Part shown: positions 21,601 to 33,003 of the stretch, piece by piece | Position numbering within the stretch: position 1 is the stretch's first letter | Layout of the letters: each line of letters starts with the position of its first letter | Assembly (NCBI GenBank): GCA_001692895.1 | Contig: KV748199.1 | Location: forward strand, 372,001-436,000 | Reading direction: 5' to 3' | Length of the DNA stretch: 64,000 nt | DNA from: Cenococcum geophilum 1.58 | Lineage: Eukaryota; Ascomycota; Dothideomycetes; Gloniales; Gloniaceae | Notes under the pieces: model-generated | Told to the model about the DNA's origin: nothing | The model's database searches: none | What the model saw: the letters and a program-made list of their open reading frames with translations, nothing else | Made by a program: the position numbers and the translations under genes

Positions 21601-23142
21601 GCGATCATGCAGCTCCCTTAATCGCCGTCGCTCTCGTCTCTCACGCCGACGCTGTGCCGATTCTATGATCCTGTCGTCTTCTATCGTGGCGGCATCATTG
21701 TGAAAGATGCCGTCTGATTCGCGATGATACCGACGCCACTCGACGAGGGCGATTTCCTTGGCACCTTCTATTCGCCATTTTACTTCGCCTAGTTCAACGT
21801 GCTCTAGGACTATGTAGACTTTCTTCCTACTTGGATCGTCTATGACCTCGAGTAAGCTGACAATGTTCGGGTGGCGAGCCTTCTTCAAAATCGCGATTTC
21901 TCTTTTGATTTTATCTTCATGGCTAGTGTTCTTTCCAAGCCTACGCCGCTTGGAGTATCGATCGACAATCTTAATAGCTACGAAGTCGCCCGTTGTGAGA
22001 CTTCTGCCAAGCTTGACCTTGCCATGTACCCCGCGTCCGAGTTCATCGATGACTTCGTACTGGTTGATGATTTTGCGGCCCGAGATAGGATCTACGTCCA
22101 CATCGGCGATATGAGTCCTTCAACAAGTTAGCTGCAAGCGCTTGAAGTTGCTTTAGGTTTCGAAAAGGCTATGATGAGCCCGTGACAAGAAACGAAGAAT
22201 GTTCACGTACTCTTTAGGGGCTTGCCTGTGCGTGTAGTGTAGGTATGGGCTTGAGTAAAAGCCAGGATCCTCAGAAGATTGCTGACCAGGACGAAGAGGT
22301 GGAGTGGTTGGACTGAAAAGTCCTGGGCTACTTGTAGGCGAGTTACCGGCAGTCTTGGAGCCGGAATCGGCCATGCTACGATCTTGGTCGTAAGCAAGAC
22401 CAAATGTAGATATCTGAGTTGTAGAAAATGATGAATAATGTGAGGGATGGGAGCTTTGGGTCCGCAGAATATGTGGTAAATATGGTGGTGGGTAGTGTTG
22501 CGCCTGAAGTGCAGCGTATGACTGATTGGGGTAGTGCGGACCGTCCCGCTGGGGTTTTGGGAGTGTTGTGAATTGGTGGATTGGGTCTGTTGACGCCGCT
22601 CTAACCGTGTTGGTGTTGGCGGCCGATGCACTCGAAATGTCTCTCTGAACAATAGGTCGATCCTGTTGTTCGAGTGGTGTCGAGGGGTTGTCGGGATGCT
22701 CAAGGGAAGGGGGCTGCGGGACATGGATAGACGTCGCAGATGCATTGAGGCTTTGCGTTGGTGAAGGTTCTGTTAAAGCTGTCATCGAAGTTGGCAACCT
22801 GGCGGGATAGAAACGTAACGGTTGTGGTGAGAAGTAACCCGGCTCCGAAGGGACGGTTTGAGTTGGCTGGGCTGAAGCATGTTGGTCCCGTACGACTGAA
22901 GAATCTACCACGGACGGCACTTCTGAGCGAGGAGTGCTGTCAGACTCATCGTCTGGTTGCAAACTGAAAGCCGAATGCTCCGTGTCCTTTACTTTCTGTG
23001 CTGCAGTTCCCTCCATTGTGTTCGACGACCCCCGGTGGGATATAGCTGTTTCCAAAGGATCTATGCACTCCATATAGCAAACCGAGGATGCTGGCGAGTT
23101 TCTTCTCGGTTCGTCTGCATCGCTTCCAGCTCCAGCCGCCAT
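18694..23142 (-). CDS. SAK1: Sak1/Ssp1-type serine/threonine kinase (CaMKK family), 1451 aa, two exons
   Basis: Kinases of this family activate Snf1/AMPK by phosphorylating its activation loop. Exon 1 is 23142-22211 and exon 2 is 22117-18694. The 93-bp intron has a GTACGT donor, GCTAAC branch site at 22127-22132 and AAG acceptor. The junction reads QAPKETHIADVDVDPISG, the conserved lead-in of fungal members. The ATG at 23142 has a strong context (CAAAATGGC). The kinase domain starts near 330: GRGVHGKVKLG, VAIK (Lys about 360), HRDIKPANLL (Asp about 644), DFG (about 663), and GTPAFYAPE. A roughly 190-residue Arg/Glu- and Ser-rich insert splits the lobes after LEHVELGEV, as is usual in filamentous fungi. 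The N-terminal 310 and C-terminal 600 residues are low-complexity, Ser/Pro-rich and probably regulatory. Confidence 0.9.
22118..22210 (-). other. Intron of the Sak1-type kinase gene
   Basis: 93 bp, donor GTACGT at 22210, branch GCTAAC, acceptor AG at 22119-22118. Without it the Pro/Ser-rich exon 1 looks like a separate gene. Confidence 0.9.
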
Positions 23143-25564
23143 TTTGGCGGGTTTGGCCAGCCGTGACCCCAGAGTCGTTGTTTTTGGACTTGGCTCAGAT
23201 TTAGAGCGTTCGCTCACACCAGCGTCGCCACAGGGTTCAGCTTCACAGCGCAACCATACTACCCTCAAGTGTGTACGGGTGTCAGGAGCAGAACGTCAGG
23301 AGCAGTTGTGGAGGCCGTATCATCCTGCTTGGTGGCGACTGTGGAGGGCTGGATCGTTGAAGGGGCAGCAATGGGCTGGTATTACGGGTCGAAGGATTGG
23401 AAGGCTCCAATGCCGGAGGCGCCTGGCAGTGGCGTTACGGGGTGTGGAGCAGTTGAAGGTGGTGTGGTGACTCTCTTGTGCGGATGATGATATGGGTTAG
23501 TGGTTTAGTCAGGCCGATCGTCGTGGTGGTCGAGGACAAGAGTTGGGACTACGACACTTGACAGACGGGACTAGCAGGTCAGTTCATTGCCCTGTCGGGA
23601 GAGAGGGGGCGGCGTCTGGTTTTACCTGCGTCAATTGCAGACTAGGAAAATTATGACGATGGCTTCACCTTGGAGGGTGAGGGCGGGCGGGCTTGGGGCT
23701 GCAGTGACGATAGGATGGGGATGGGCCCCGTCGAGCTAGCCCGCAGATGGCGCTACGATGGGCGGATGGTATTTGTAGCAGCAGTTGAGCCCCCTCAGTA
23801 GTGCGACCGCTCAACCCGACAGATAGGGCGGACCGGCGCGGTTGAGCAGAGCAGGGAGTGGAGGGTGCGTCAATTGAATAATTGAGCGAGAGCCTTGGGA
23901 TCGAGAGGCGTTGGAAATTGGGTCAAAGCAGCACCCGCTCCTTGCATGAGTATCACGAACATCATCTAGGCCCGAAGTGGGCAGTGGGTCTGCTGGGGTT
24001 GACAGCAAGACGTTGTTGGTGCGCACGTCCGCCGCTCCATTCGTTGCGAGCCCCTCAAGCGACGGCTGGCTGCCCTGGGCATGGCCCAGCACTGCGGCAA
24101 GGCTGGTCAAAGGCCTCAACAGACTGCATCGCGCTACCGGGGTGGGGTTGGAGGCTTGCCACGCCTAATCTGGAGCTGCTTTTGCAGCCTTTTGATCTCT
24201 GTGCGCACAGGACGAGCGGATGGCTTCAAGCGGTTTTGCATTGGGCCGGTACTCTACCTCTCTGATGGCGAAGCATGCGCTCCGGCCTACGAGCGACTAT
24301 TGCCAGCACTTTTGCCAGCTGCAGCGCAGAGTACCTGCGTTTTGTTTTGGCCGACTGCCCCAGTGTGCGTTGCGCTTCCCCCCTCCCTTCCTCCCAAGCA
24401 ACACAGCCGGGCCTGGTGCTGCTCCTCCTGCTGAGAGGCGTCTGACGGGCTAGCCAAGCAGTTGTCCAGCAAAAGTCAAAATCCATCCCATCGAAAGTTA
24501 AACAAATCGACTCGAGGCAATCGCCCAGGCCCATCGCTACCATGCACGCAGAAACCACACAGGCACGCTGCGAGTCCTGATGGGCAAGTCGGCCATTTTC
24601 CCCACTATTTAATCGGTCGAGGACGCATTGCTCCCGGCGAGCGTTGCAGATGCATGTCAAAGGCCGCTATTTCCCCAGCCGCGTTCAGCGCCTTGACGTG
24701 GTGACAGCGACCCAGCACGATGGTGCTCTGTTTTCGAACACCACAATTTGTGTCGCTGGGAGGCTTTGCATCACTCATGGCGAGAGCGCTGGATCAGCCG
24801 GCCCAGCCGCTTCCCCGGATTTTCGGGCTTTTTTTGCTTGTTGGTTCCCGCCGAAGCACGGCAAACTCCTTCGCCCAGACCCGAGAGAACCGATGAGATG
24901 GGTACTTACACGACGCCATCGGCTGCCATTGGCGCTGGCGGTGGTGTTGCCTGCGCGCCGCCTTCAGCCATGTCATCCCGTCTGCTGATGACTAGAGGCC
25001 GTCGCTGTGGCTGTCAAGGGGCCTCCAGTCCTTCTCCGCGGATTCGCTCTAATCACGACGCAGTCACAGCAAATGTCACGAACATGGGACCCACTGAACA
25101 GGCGGGGTTGATATGTGACTGTTGATAGTGGTTGGAGGGCGGGCGTTGGGGACAGGGAAGGGATAGCGAGGGAGCGAGGAGGAGCGAGGAAGAGCGAGAG
25201 AGAGCGAGGGAAGCGGGAGAGAAAAGTGACTTGTCACTTTTTGCGAGCAACACCGTGAGAGGGCCAAGAAGTCGCGGGGCTAGGCCAGATGGGGTATTTC
25301 ACGATAGCAAAATTTCGAAGATGAGTGCGCTATTCCTGCGATCGTGCCTGACCAAGCGCTTGTGGCTGCTCAGACACATGATGGAATTGGCCGGCTGCAG
25401 CAGAACCCTGGCGGTCTGCCCTCGCTTCTAGGGTCAAGGAGATTTGTCCGACAGGGCAGTGCCCCAAGCGTTCCAGACAACCTCCCAATGTCGCAGGTTG
25501 AAAAAAGACGTTTCTAGCTCCCGACCTGCTTTCCCTCCTGCTCATACCTTGATTTGATTGCCTT
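23143..25564. promoter_or_regulatory. 2.4-kb divergent intergenic region
   Basis: Separates the minus-strand kinase from plus-strand GPI10, so it must hold both promoters and leaders. It is GC-rich, with a pure purine tract at about 25155-25215 (GAGCGAGGAGGAGCGAGG type) close to the GPI10 start. Many overlapping frames of 60-144 codons occur on both strands; none resembles a known protein. Confidence 0.5.
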
Positions 25565-27759
25565 ATGCCTACCCAGTCCGCTAGTGGAACTCGAGGCGCC
25601 CACGGAACGAAAGCCACGATTACGAGCCCTACTGGAGAGCAGGATGCTCGCCTCCTTTCGGACACCCATCGTGCACCCACGCAGAACGTGCTCGTCCTGC
25701 TGCTTGCCTTCCGCATCGTGAACGCACTAACCCTCAGCACCTTCTTCCAGCCAGATGAATACTTTCAATCCCTGGAGCCGGCCTGGCAGCTCGCTTTTGG
25801 CCCTTCCAGCGGTGCCTGGATGACATGGGTATGGGTAGACAATGTTTTCTTTTTTGCCTCGCTCACGTCTCACACGTTGTCAGACTCTCCTGGGGTGCAA
25901 GCTCACAATGTCTGCAGGAATGGAGAACCCAATTGCGGTCCTCTCTGCATCCAGCGCTGTTTGCAGGAGTCTACCACATCGCGGCAACGCTGGCTAGCAT
26001 CTGTGACGTCTCTCCGGCTCTACGTGCGGAGCTGCTCATTGCTGCACCTAAATTCACGCAAGCAATCTTTGCAGCTCTCCTGGATTGTTACACGTGGAGA
26101 CTTGCGGAGAGCATCTATGGACGAGGCACTCGCACGGCATGGGCAGCTGTAGGTAGCCGAAAGAGAATTCGCCAAAAACGCGCCCATCCTTTAGCTGATC
26201 TTACTCTTTGTTTGTAGCTTGCATTATCTCTCTGCAGTCCATGGCAATGGCTTTGCTCAACGCGCACTTTGTCCAACTGTCTTGAAACGACAATCACCTT
26301 GATCGCCGTTTACCATTGGCCTTGGCAACTGCCTGGCTCTGCCATTCTCAGCAGCAGGACGTCGTGGACAGATAAGGATGCCCGGAAGAACGACGACCGG
26401 ACTGTCGACCAAACTGCCAAGTATGAAATGAATCTTCGTCTGAATCCCACGATGCCAAGAAGCTGATTCTCCGCACTTTTGTTTCTAGGCTGAGATTGTC
26501 ACTGCTCTTAGCAGCAGCCGCGTGTATCCTGCGACCCACAAATGTCCTCATCTGGCTATGCCTTGCTCTCCCAACCTTGCGACAGGCGACCACTCAGACG
26601 CGGTACGCCTTGGTCCGAGAAATCCTTCTCTGTGGGTAAGTTAAGTGGGCCCTGCACAGGATCGATATCTGCAAAAAGACGTTTGTTTTGTCGATGATGC
26701 CGTTTAATTGGCTTGGCTGACGGTCTGCTTCGTTTCAGATCCGCCATACTCGCTCTATCTAGCCTCTCAGATAGGCTTTACTACCAAGTCTGGACCCTCC
26801 CGCCCGTCCGGTTCCTCTATTTCAACATAGCCCAATCTCTTGCTGTATTCTACGGAAAGAACCGTGGAGATTACTACCTCACCGAAGGACTGCCGCTGCT
26901 ACTTACCACTGCCCTGCCTTTCGCCATCGTAGGGCTCTGGCAAGCTGTTCAAAGGAGGCCAGCACATGCTCCTGGATCGAGAGGCCAGGATGAGCCGTCT
27001 CAGCTAGTATTAGGCCGCCTCGCTTGGACTAGCATTTTTGTTGCCTTCATCCTGAGCCTCATCTCCCACAAGGAAGTCCGCTTCCTCTATCCTGTGCTGC
27101 CCTTTTTGCACATTCTCGCTGCTCGCCCCCTTGCCTCCTTCTTCAAGCCTCTCACTGCATCTCGCAAGGCCATCCTCGCTTTCCTGCTCCTTCTCAACCT
27201 CACCGTTGCGGGCTATGTCTCTCAGGTCCACCAGCGCGGGGTTATCGACGTGTTGTCTTACCTGCGGCATCAGCACGAAACGCAGAGATATGCGGCTACT
27301 AGCGTCGGGTTCTTAATGCCATGCCACAGCACGCCTTGGCGTAGCCATCTCGTTCATCCAGAAATCAGCGCGTGGGCTCTCACTTGTGAACCGCCGATCA
27401 ATGTGCCCTTACAGGATCGTGACAAGTACCTCGACGAAGCGGATCAATTTTATCTGGACCCAGGTCCAGTCCAGTGGCTAGCAGACCATATGGAAGACAA
27501 GAGGGCAATCCGCAGGGCCAGTGACGACGGAAGACAGGAAGAGCAAGGCTCTAGTGGAAAGAAAACGGAAAACAGGCAATGGCCGCAGTATTTAGTCTTC
27601 TTTGAGCAGTTGGAGGAGACGCTGAACGAAGTGCTGGATGGAACTAAGTACAAGGAGTGCTGGAGAGGGTTTAATAGCCACTTCCACGACGACCGGAGAC
27701 GGAATGGAGACGTGATTGTCTGGTGCTTAGAGGAAGGCATTTCGTCCCAAAAGTATTGA
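25565..27759 (+). CDS. GPI10: GPI mannosyltransferase 3 (GPI10/PIG-B), 621 aa, five exons
   Basis: Adds the third mannose to the GPI-anchor precursor on the lumenal side of the ER. Exons: 25565-25828, 25918-26148, 26218-26420, 26489-26635 and 26739-27759. Introns are 89, 69, 68 and 103 bp, all GT..AG, and the frame is unbroken. Family marks: [15 protein letters not shown] near 60-75 (the DE of the lumenal first loop), [12 protein letters not shown] straight after intron 1, [18 protein letters not shown] in exon 3, [13 protein letters not shown] in exon 4 and [16 protein letters not shown] near 391. Multiple hydrophobic segments fit a multipass GT22 enzyme. The tail is hydrophilic with a [12 protein letters not shown] segment typical of the family. 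It converges on the next gene with only 89 bp between stop codons. Confidence 0.95.
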
Positions 27760-27848
27760 TAGATTCGGATTGCTGCCATTAGCATTACAGTTGCCATATA
27801 GATGGTATATAGATATTAGACACATTAGACACATTAGACGCATCGTCC

Positions 27849-29132
27849 TCACAGCAGAACCTTAGAAGCAACACTCAAAAGCCACGCAGCATCCTGCCAC
27901 CCTCCTTCGCTATCGCTTGCAGCAGATTGTGTCTCTGTAGATTCTTTCGTATCACCTTTGTCGCCCTTTTCTCCCGAACCAGCCGCAGAAGCCCTGATAA
28001 TCATCTCTCGTTCCAACTTTCTCCTCCTTGCATCCACCTCATTCCTCAACTTCAACTGCTCCTCGGTCAAACTTTCTTCTCGTTCAGTATCCTCCTCGTC
28101 CTCAGTCTCCTCCCCATCCTCCTCAACCCTAAATAGCGTCCACCCAATAAGCCTATCCATCCACCCACCGAGCCCAAACCCCCTCTCCCTCGCCAACCGC
28201 GCCACCTCCTCCTCATCCCCCACCAACTCATCATCCGGCTCGACAAAATCCGGCTCCGCAACCATCTGCTCGCCAAAATAGCCATCCTCCAACCCCGCCG
28301 ATGGCGTCCTCCGCCCCGCCGCCGTCATCAACTCAATCTTACTACCGACCATCGAGCCCCTCCTACTATTCCGCGCACTGACAGCGCGACTCCCGACTCT
28401 ACTCCCAGCCCTGCTGCCCCACCGCGACAGGCGCGGGGTAAGCGGGCTATACTCGTCGTCGGCAAAATGCTCACCGCTCAGCAGCGCAAAGGGGTGCTCG
28501 AGGCCCGGGTCGCCGAAGCCCTCGCCCGGCAGCGCCAGGCTCGTCGAGCTGGCCCGCCGCACCAGCCAGCTCTGGCCCTTGCTCTCGCGCGTCTCGCTCG
28601 CGATCGCCAGCCCGGCCCGGTGCAGCCACTCGTCGTCGGGCTCATCGGTGGCGCGGCGCGGGAGCCGCGGCCGCAGCGGGGCCGGCGCGACGCCCTTGCG
28701 TGCGTGCAGGTGCGCGTGCGCGTACGGGTGCTGGTGCTGGTGCGGTAGTGCGTGTGGGCCGGGTGGCTGCACTGCGGGCGCGGCTAGCAGCGCGCTGGAG
28801 CTCTTCGCCTTGGGGATCGCGCCGAGGTCGCGAGATGGCGCGTCTGCGGACAGGAAGTAGCCGTCGTAGGCGTAGGTGCGGCCGGTGCTGCGGCCGTGGC
28901 GGCTCGGGCTGTGGCTTTGGGACAGGCTGAGGATGCCTGGGGTGGCTGGCGCGGATTTGCCCTGGATGTAGGATGTATAGACCGCGCGGGTAGAGTCGCC
29001 GGAAGGTGAGGTGGGCGAGGAGGCGTCGAGTGGGTATTTGGAACTCAGTGGGGCGAGTGAGAGGTGGTGTAGGTTTGGGAAGGAGCGGCGAGAGGAGCGA
29101 GAGGAAAGGGCGGAAGAGCGTGGTGAGTCCAT
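27849..29132 (-). CDS. Conserved fungal protein of unknown function, 427 aa
   Basis: Single exon, ATG at 29132. The N-terminus is Ser-rich (SSRSSRRSFPNLHHLSLAPL). Then come PATPGILSLSQSHSPSRHGR and RTYAYDGYFLS, a His-rich stretch, and the segment DEWLHRAGLAIASETRESKG. Nearer the C-terminus is RGFGLGGWMDRLIGWTLFRV, then a run of acidic residues and a helix likely to form a coiled coil (LTEEQLKLRNEVDARRRKLE). I know this layout as a conserved but uncharacterised family of Pezizomycotina (possibly Pfam DUF3984; not verified). No signal peptide or membrane helix. Codon use is GC-biased compared with the flanks. Confidence 0.75.
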   Translation of the reverse strand: MDSPRSSALSSRSSRRSFPNLHHLSLAPLSSKYPLDASSPTSPSGDSTRAVYTSYIQGKSAPATPGILSLSQSHSPSRHGRSTGRTYAYDGYFLSADAPSRDLGAIPKAKSSSALLAAPAVQPPGPHALPHQHQHPYAHAHLHARKGVAPAPLRPRLPRRATDEPDDEWLHRAGLAIASETRESKGQSWLVRRASSTSLALPGEGFGDPGLEHPFALLSGEHFADDEYSPLTPRLSRWGSRAGSRVGSRAVSARNSRRGSMVGSKIELMTAAGRRTPSAGLEDGYFGEQMVAEPDFVEPDDELVGDEEEVARLARERGFGLGGWMDRLIGWTLFRVEEDGEETEDEEDTEREESLTEEQLKLRNEVDARRRKLEREMIIRASAAGSGEKGDKGDTKESTETQSAASDSEGGWQDAAWLLSVASKVLL

Positions 29133-29399
29133 AGCTTGCCTCTGTAGAGTAATTGGATATTTAATTGATGAATGGGAGTGCTAGGAGCGGGAGTGAGGCG
29201 GGTGGTGGTGGTGGTAGTGAGGGTTGAAGATTTGAGGTGGAAGTTCTTCCAAGGGAGATCATCACGCTAGTGTTGATAAGGCGGGGAGCGAAGCCACGAT
29301 AGCGCACATGATTGAGGGCGTTGAAAGCCTTCGACGTCAGGGCTAGAACGGATAGATGCTCTGCGTAGCTTGCCGTCACCCACTGGATGCGCCAAGTTT

Positions 29400-29465
29400 T
29401 GGTAGTGTTAGCGGTAGTAGTAGTGGTGGCAGCAGTAGTAGCGGCAGCAGCGGTGGTAGACGGTA
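29400..29465. repeat. Imperfect GTA/GCA trinucleotide microsatellite
   Basis: GGTAGTAGTAGTGGTGGCAG and similar units over about 65 bases, in the upstream region of the minus-strand gene. Confidence 0.8.
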
Positions 29466-29669
29466 GAATGATGATACAAATATGGCGTTGCAGCGATTCC
29501 AGCCAGGGCCGCCTATTTGGTCGTGGCTTCGAACACGCGACAGGATCTCAGCATCACCATTTATGATGGTATTAGTATTATTCAGCATGTGTGCAGTGTG
29601 TGCCTATCCCGACGTCCATCAAGTATGTGATCCGTGCGTAAATCCAGAATTAGAAGTACGCGTATAGCC

Positions 29670-29816
29670 TACAAGGAGGGGGTACCACCACAAACGGGTC
29701 AGACGCCCTACTACTAGTGTAAGCAAACTAACTTAGCTGCTATACTATGGTACACACTTTGGGGCTCGCTTATTCTGACACATACTAGCAGGGGGGCGTT
29801 TGTGGTCCCCCTTGTA
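29670..29816. mobile_element. 147-bp MITE with TA borders
   Basis: Left end TACAAGGAGGGGGTACCACC and right end GGTCCCCCTTGTA are inverted partners (about 26 and 20 bases, with gaps). Similarity continues inward through ACAAACG, CGCCC and CTACTAGTGT. The outermost TA on both sides fits a TA target duplication, the hallmark of Tc1/mariner-type elements. No coding sequence. Confidence 0.7.
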
Positions 29817-30985
29817 TCCCGTGCGCTGTCAATAAAGGCTCTTGCACTAACGAACCAATTAAAAGGCCTAGATTAAATAGAGTTTAGCAATATGAAGCTG
29901 AGGATTTAGAGTCACAATCGCCATCTTAAATCGTGATAATAAAGTTCAAAATGATATATTTTGGTGTCTACTTCTGGAAGTACGTTTGCGACCTGTTGTG
30001 GTATACAATTAGGGTAGGAAGCTATATAGATTCTATGGTGGATACATTTGTTGAATATTTTGGTGTTCGCGCACGGGCCACAATCGTGCGAGAGTCAAAG
30101 GCACGCTACTTCCCAGAGTTACGGGCCTAAGCAACGAGATTTTAGGCGGTCCTGCCCATAAGACTCTGAGCACAGCAACTTTATGAGTGACCTTATGGGG
30201 AAAACCACTAATCCCAAAAAGGAAGGGGAAATCTATTTCACGCGGCCCTCTGTAGGTGCCTCTCCATGTCGTGGGCTTGGCTGACAATTCCATCAGCCTC
30301 CCCCCCTTCCCCCTTCCTGGCCACATGGAGAATAACGGTGACGTAGTTTCCCACTCGCCCAAGTTATTTTTGTGATGCAGGGACGGCGCCCGCCAATCTC
30401 TCACGGATCAACTTCCGGCCCGCGCGGCCTTCCCTAACAATGAATTCAAACTTGTCCCCCGACGCTCCAAAAAGCTCCCCTCTCTCGCTTCTCATTGACC
30501 AACTCCCAGCTAAACCTTCACCCCGTCAAGCTCCAGCTCTCACCAGTTTGTTCTTTTCTCCCCAAAATCTTCCGACATCCCCCTCTGACCTCTGCACAGC
30601 CTCGCTTCGTTCCCCCCAAAAAATATTTTTTAATGCCACTTATATCTACTTGCCATGAATCTCTATTGGAATAACAGCACCATCTCCTTCACAAGATGCC
30701 TGTGCTAGTGAGACGGTAACCCGCGAAGTAAGCTTAGACCAGGATTCCCCCCCCAAAAGCCTCCTATTCCCACCGCTTGGGAATAAACGAGGCGCCCTGC
30801 ATTTACTTACACGTCGTCAGGCTCCCTGCTCCGCCGCCGGACCGCTCTGAAATTTAGACCACCACCCTATATCTCTCATAACTCCCTTTACCTCTCGGCC
30901 GACTATCTCCCTTTTTCAAGGCCCCATTCCAAAAGTATCGAGTCGACACAAATCAAGAAAGACTAAACCCATATATCACCGAGCC

Positions 30986-32089
30986 ATGTCTATACCATCA
31001 GTCCCCGAGGATGCCGATGGCGAGGCTGCAATAAACATTCTTGCTGAATGTGTGAACAATATGATGCGGGCAGTTGGTCTAGATCATGCAAAGACCCTGT
31101 CTCACCATGCAGCAACGAGGGATCATGAGGATGTTCCCTCTAGAACGATCAAGGAGGGCGTGCCCGAAGGTAATGATCACTATCACGGCTCCACTCCTCT
31201 TACTTGGCATCCCTCTGAAACTATAGCCTTATAGCCACGCATGTCTCAGGCCTCAATATGGGTTTACCAATCCCACGCTTGGAGTCACGTGCTCCTGACC
31301 GCCTCTGCTCCCTCATTCCCCCAATCAACTTCGGCGCTGTTATCCCAGGCAGTATCTACCGCAGCAGCTTTCCCTTGGCAGAAAATTTTGGGTTCTTGAG
31401 GAGTCTAGAGCTGAAGACCATTCTGTATGGCCCAAGTCACTTCATTTCCTAGACCCCCTAAAGCCCATCCACACGCATCTATTCATTTGCATGAGCTTTG
31501 GGGATCGGAAACATCTTAATTTGCTATATTGGTGCTGCTGTTTAGATGGTGCTAATCGCATCTCCAGAACCCTGGTTCCGGAGAAATACCCCCAGCCAAA
31601 CGTCGAGTTCATGGCCCAAAACGGAATCCGGCATTTCCAAGTGCATATCCCGGCAAATAAGGGTACCGTTTGCGTACCGCAGTATCAAATGACGGAGGCG
31701 CTGGGGATTTTACTGGATCGGTCAAACCATCCGCTCTTGATCCATTGTAATAAGGGCAAAGTAGGTCTTGCACTTCCCTCCTTTCCCCAAATACCAACTC
31801 ACACTGTCCCTCCAAATATATGCCATTAACACTGCAATAGCACCGCACCGGCTGCGTCGTCGGGTGCTTCCGCAAATGTCAAGCCGAGTCTTTAGAATCA
31901 ATATTCTTGGAGTATCACACCTACGCAGACCCGAAGGCCCGCATCCTTGACGAGTGCATGATTGAGCTCTTTGACGAGCGCACTGTGCTATGGCAGGCGA
32001 GCCTGCACAAATGGCGACTCCAGAGTTCAGAGCCTCTCACGCCTCCACCACCGCTACTAACATTGAATGTTCCGAGGCCAAGAGCTTGA
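30986..32089 (+). CDS. SIW14: SIW14-like dual-specificity/inositol pyrophosphate phosphatase, 266 aa, four exons
   Basis: Members of this atypical tyrosine-phosphatase family (SIW14/OCA group) act on inositol pyrophosphates and affect stress and actin responses in yeast. Exons: 30986-31169, 31250-31424, 31568-31760 and 31841-32089, with introns of 80, 143 and 80 bp. Conserved parts: PPINFGAVIPGSIYRSSFP, FLRSLELKTILTLVPEKYP across intron 2, and the P-loop HCNKGKHRTGC, which is split exactly by intron 3. Cys180 and Arg186 are the CX5R catalytic pair. After it come VVGCFRKCQ, EYHTYADPKARILDE and IELFDER. The tail is Pro-rich. The short N-terminus before residue 60 is not conserved. SIW14 is preferred over OCA1/OCA2 because of the HCNKGKHRTGC loop. 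Confidence 0.85.
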
Positions 32090-33003
32090 CCGAGGACCGA
32101 GCTGAGCCTATTTGTCATCATTGCGCGTGGTGTACGGGTCTGAGTGCATTTACGAGGTCGTGTTATTGAAGTTCACAGCCATGTCTAGTATTAATAGGCA
32201 TAAAGAGGGAAATGAAGACGAACGAGATGATCACATGCATGGGAGCCGGCGTTCGCGAGCGAAGGATAGCATTTTAGTCAGCATATATCGCATGTGCCTA
32301 GTGCTATCAGATATCCCGTAGAGCTAGTTATAGACAGCGAACGAAAAGAAAAAGGGGGAGCGTAGTGTGATTTTCAGCATTCAGAGTGGCGTTTTAAGGT
32401 AAAACAGAAAAACAAGCTTTGAGAAATACTTTTGCATGAGTAGATGAGATAGCAAGCATGTTAGTGTCATGGTTGGGCTTCTGAGTTTCTGCATCGGCTG
32501 CTTCTGGTATTGGAGAGCCTAGGCTGGGTGGATTGTGTTGCTCTTCAAAAGTACTACAACTGGTAATTTATCAATACAAACATTAGAACTCTAATCTCTC
32601 ATGGAGATTTAAGCATTAAATTCCCAGGCCTCGTGACGCGTTCTGTAGATGTTAAACACTCGCACAGTAATATACCTTACGCTAATCCCTTGTCCCTTAT
32701 AACTTAGGAACAAACGACTTAGTCTAGCTATCAAGCTCTAGTTCGTATTATATATAATAAAAAGTATATAAAAATTAATAATACCTTATCCGTAAGCGTA
32801 AATAACTAATATTAATAGGTACTTAATATTACTTCAAGTTAACTGTAAGGGTTTTATCTAAGTAAAGAAATATATATTCTTAAATATTTTTTAATACTAT
32901 ATAAATAGAACCTCTATGGCTTTCTAAATCAATAAAATTACCTCTCTTGGTTATCTGGTCCTTCTAATTTAACTAATCTACTTCGCTCGTATAGATTATT
33001 CTA
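32090..33003. other. Intergenic, AT-rich from about 32600
   Basis: No gene. From 32600 to 33000 the sequence is strongly AT-rich with TA excess, like RIP-damaged DNA elsewhere in the window, but no element is recognisable. It abuts the broken end of the GH92 fragment. Confidence 0.55.

Larger units (their letters stand above)
29133..30985. other. Intergenic region between divergent genes
   Basis: 1.85 kb. It holds a GTA/GCA trinucleotide tract (29400-29465), a 147-bp TA-type MITE (29670-29816) and, near the right gene, C/T-rich promoter-like tracts (30440-30960). No gene recognised. Confidence 0.6.

Noticed and set aside
23269..25431. Many 60-144-codon frames between the kinase and GPI10
   Set aside because: GC-rich DNA gives long chance frames; they overlap on both strands and have no splice structure or family marks.
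28467..28930. Plus-strand frames opposite the conserved 427-aa gene
   Set aside because: Arg/Ala/Gly-rich shadows of a GC-rich coding strand.
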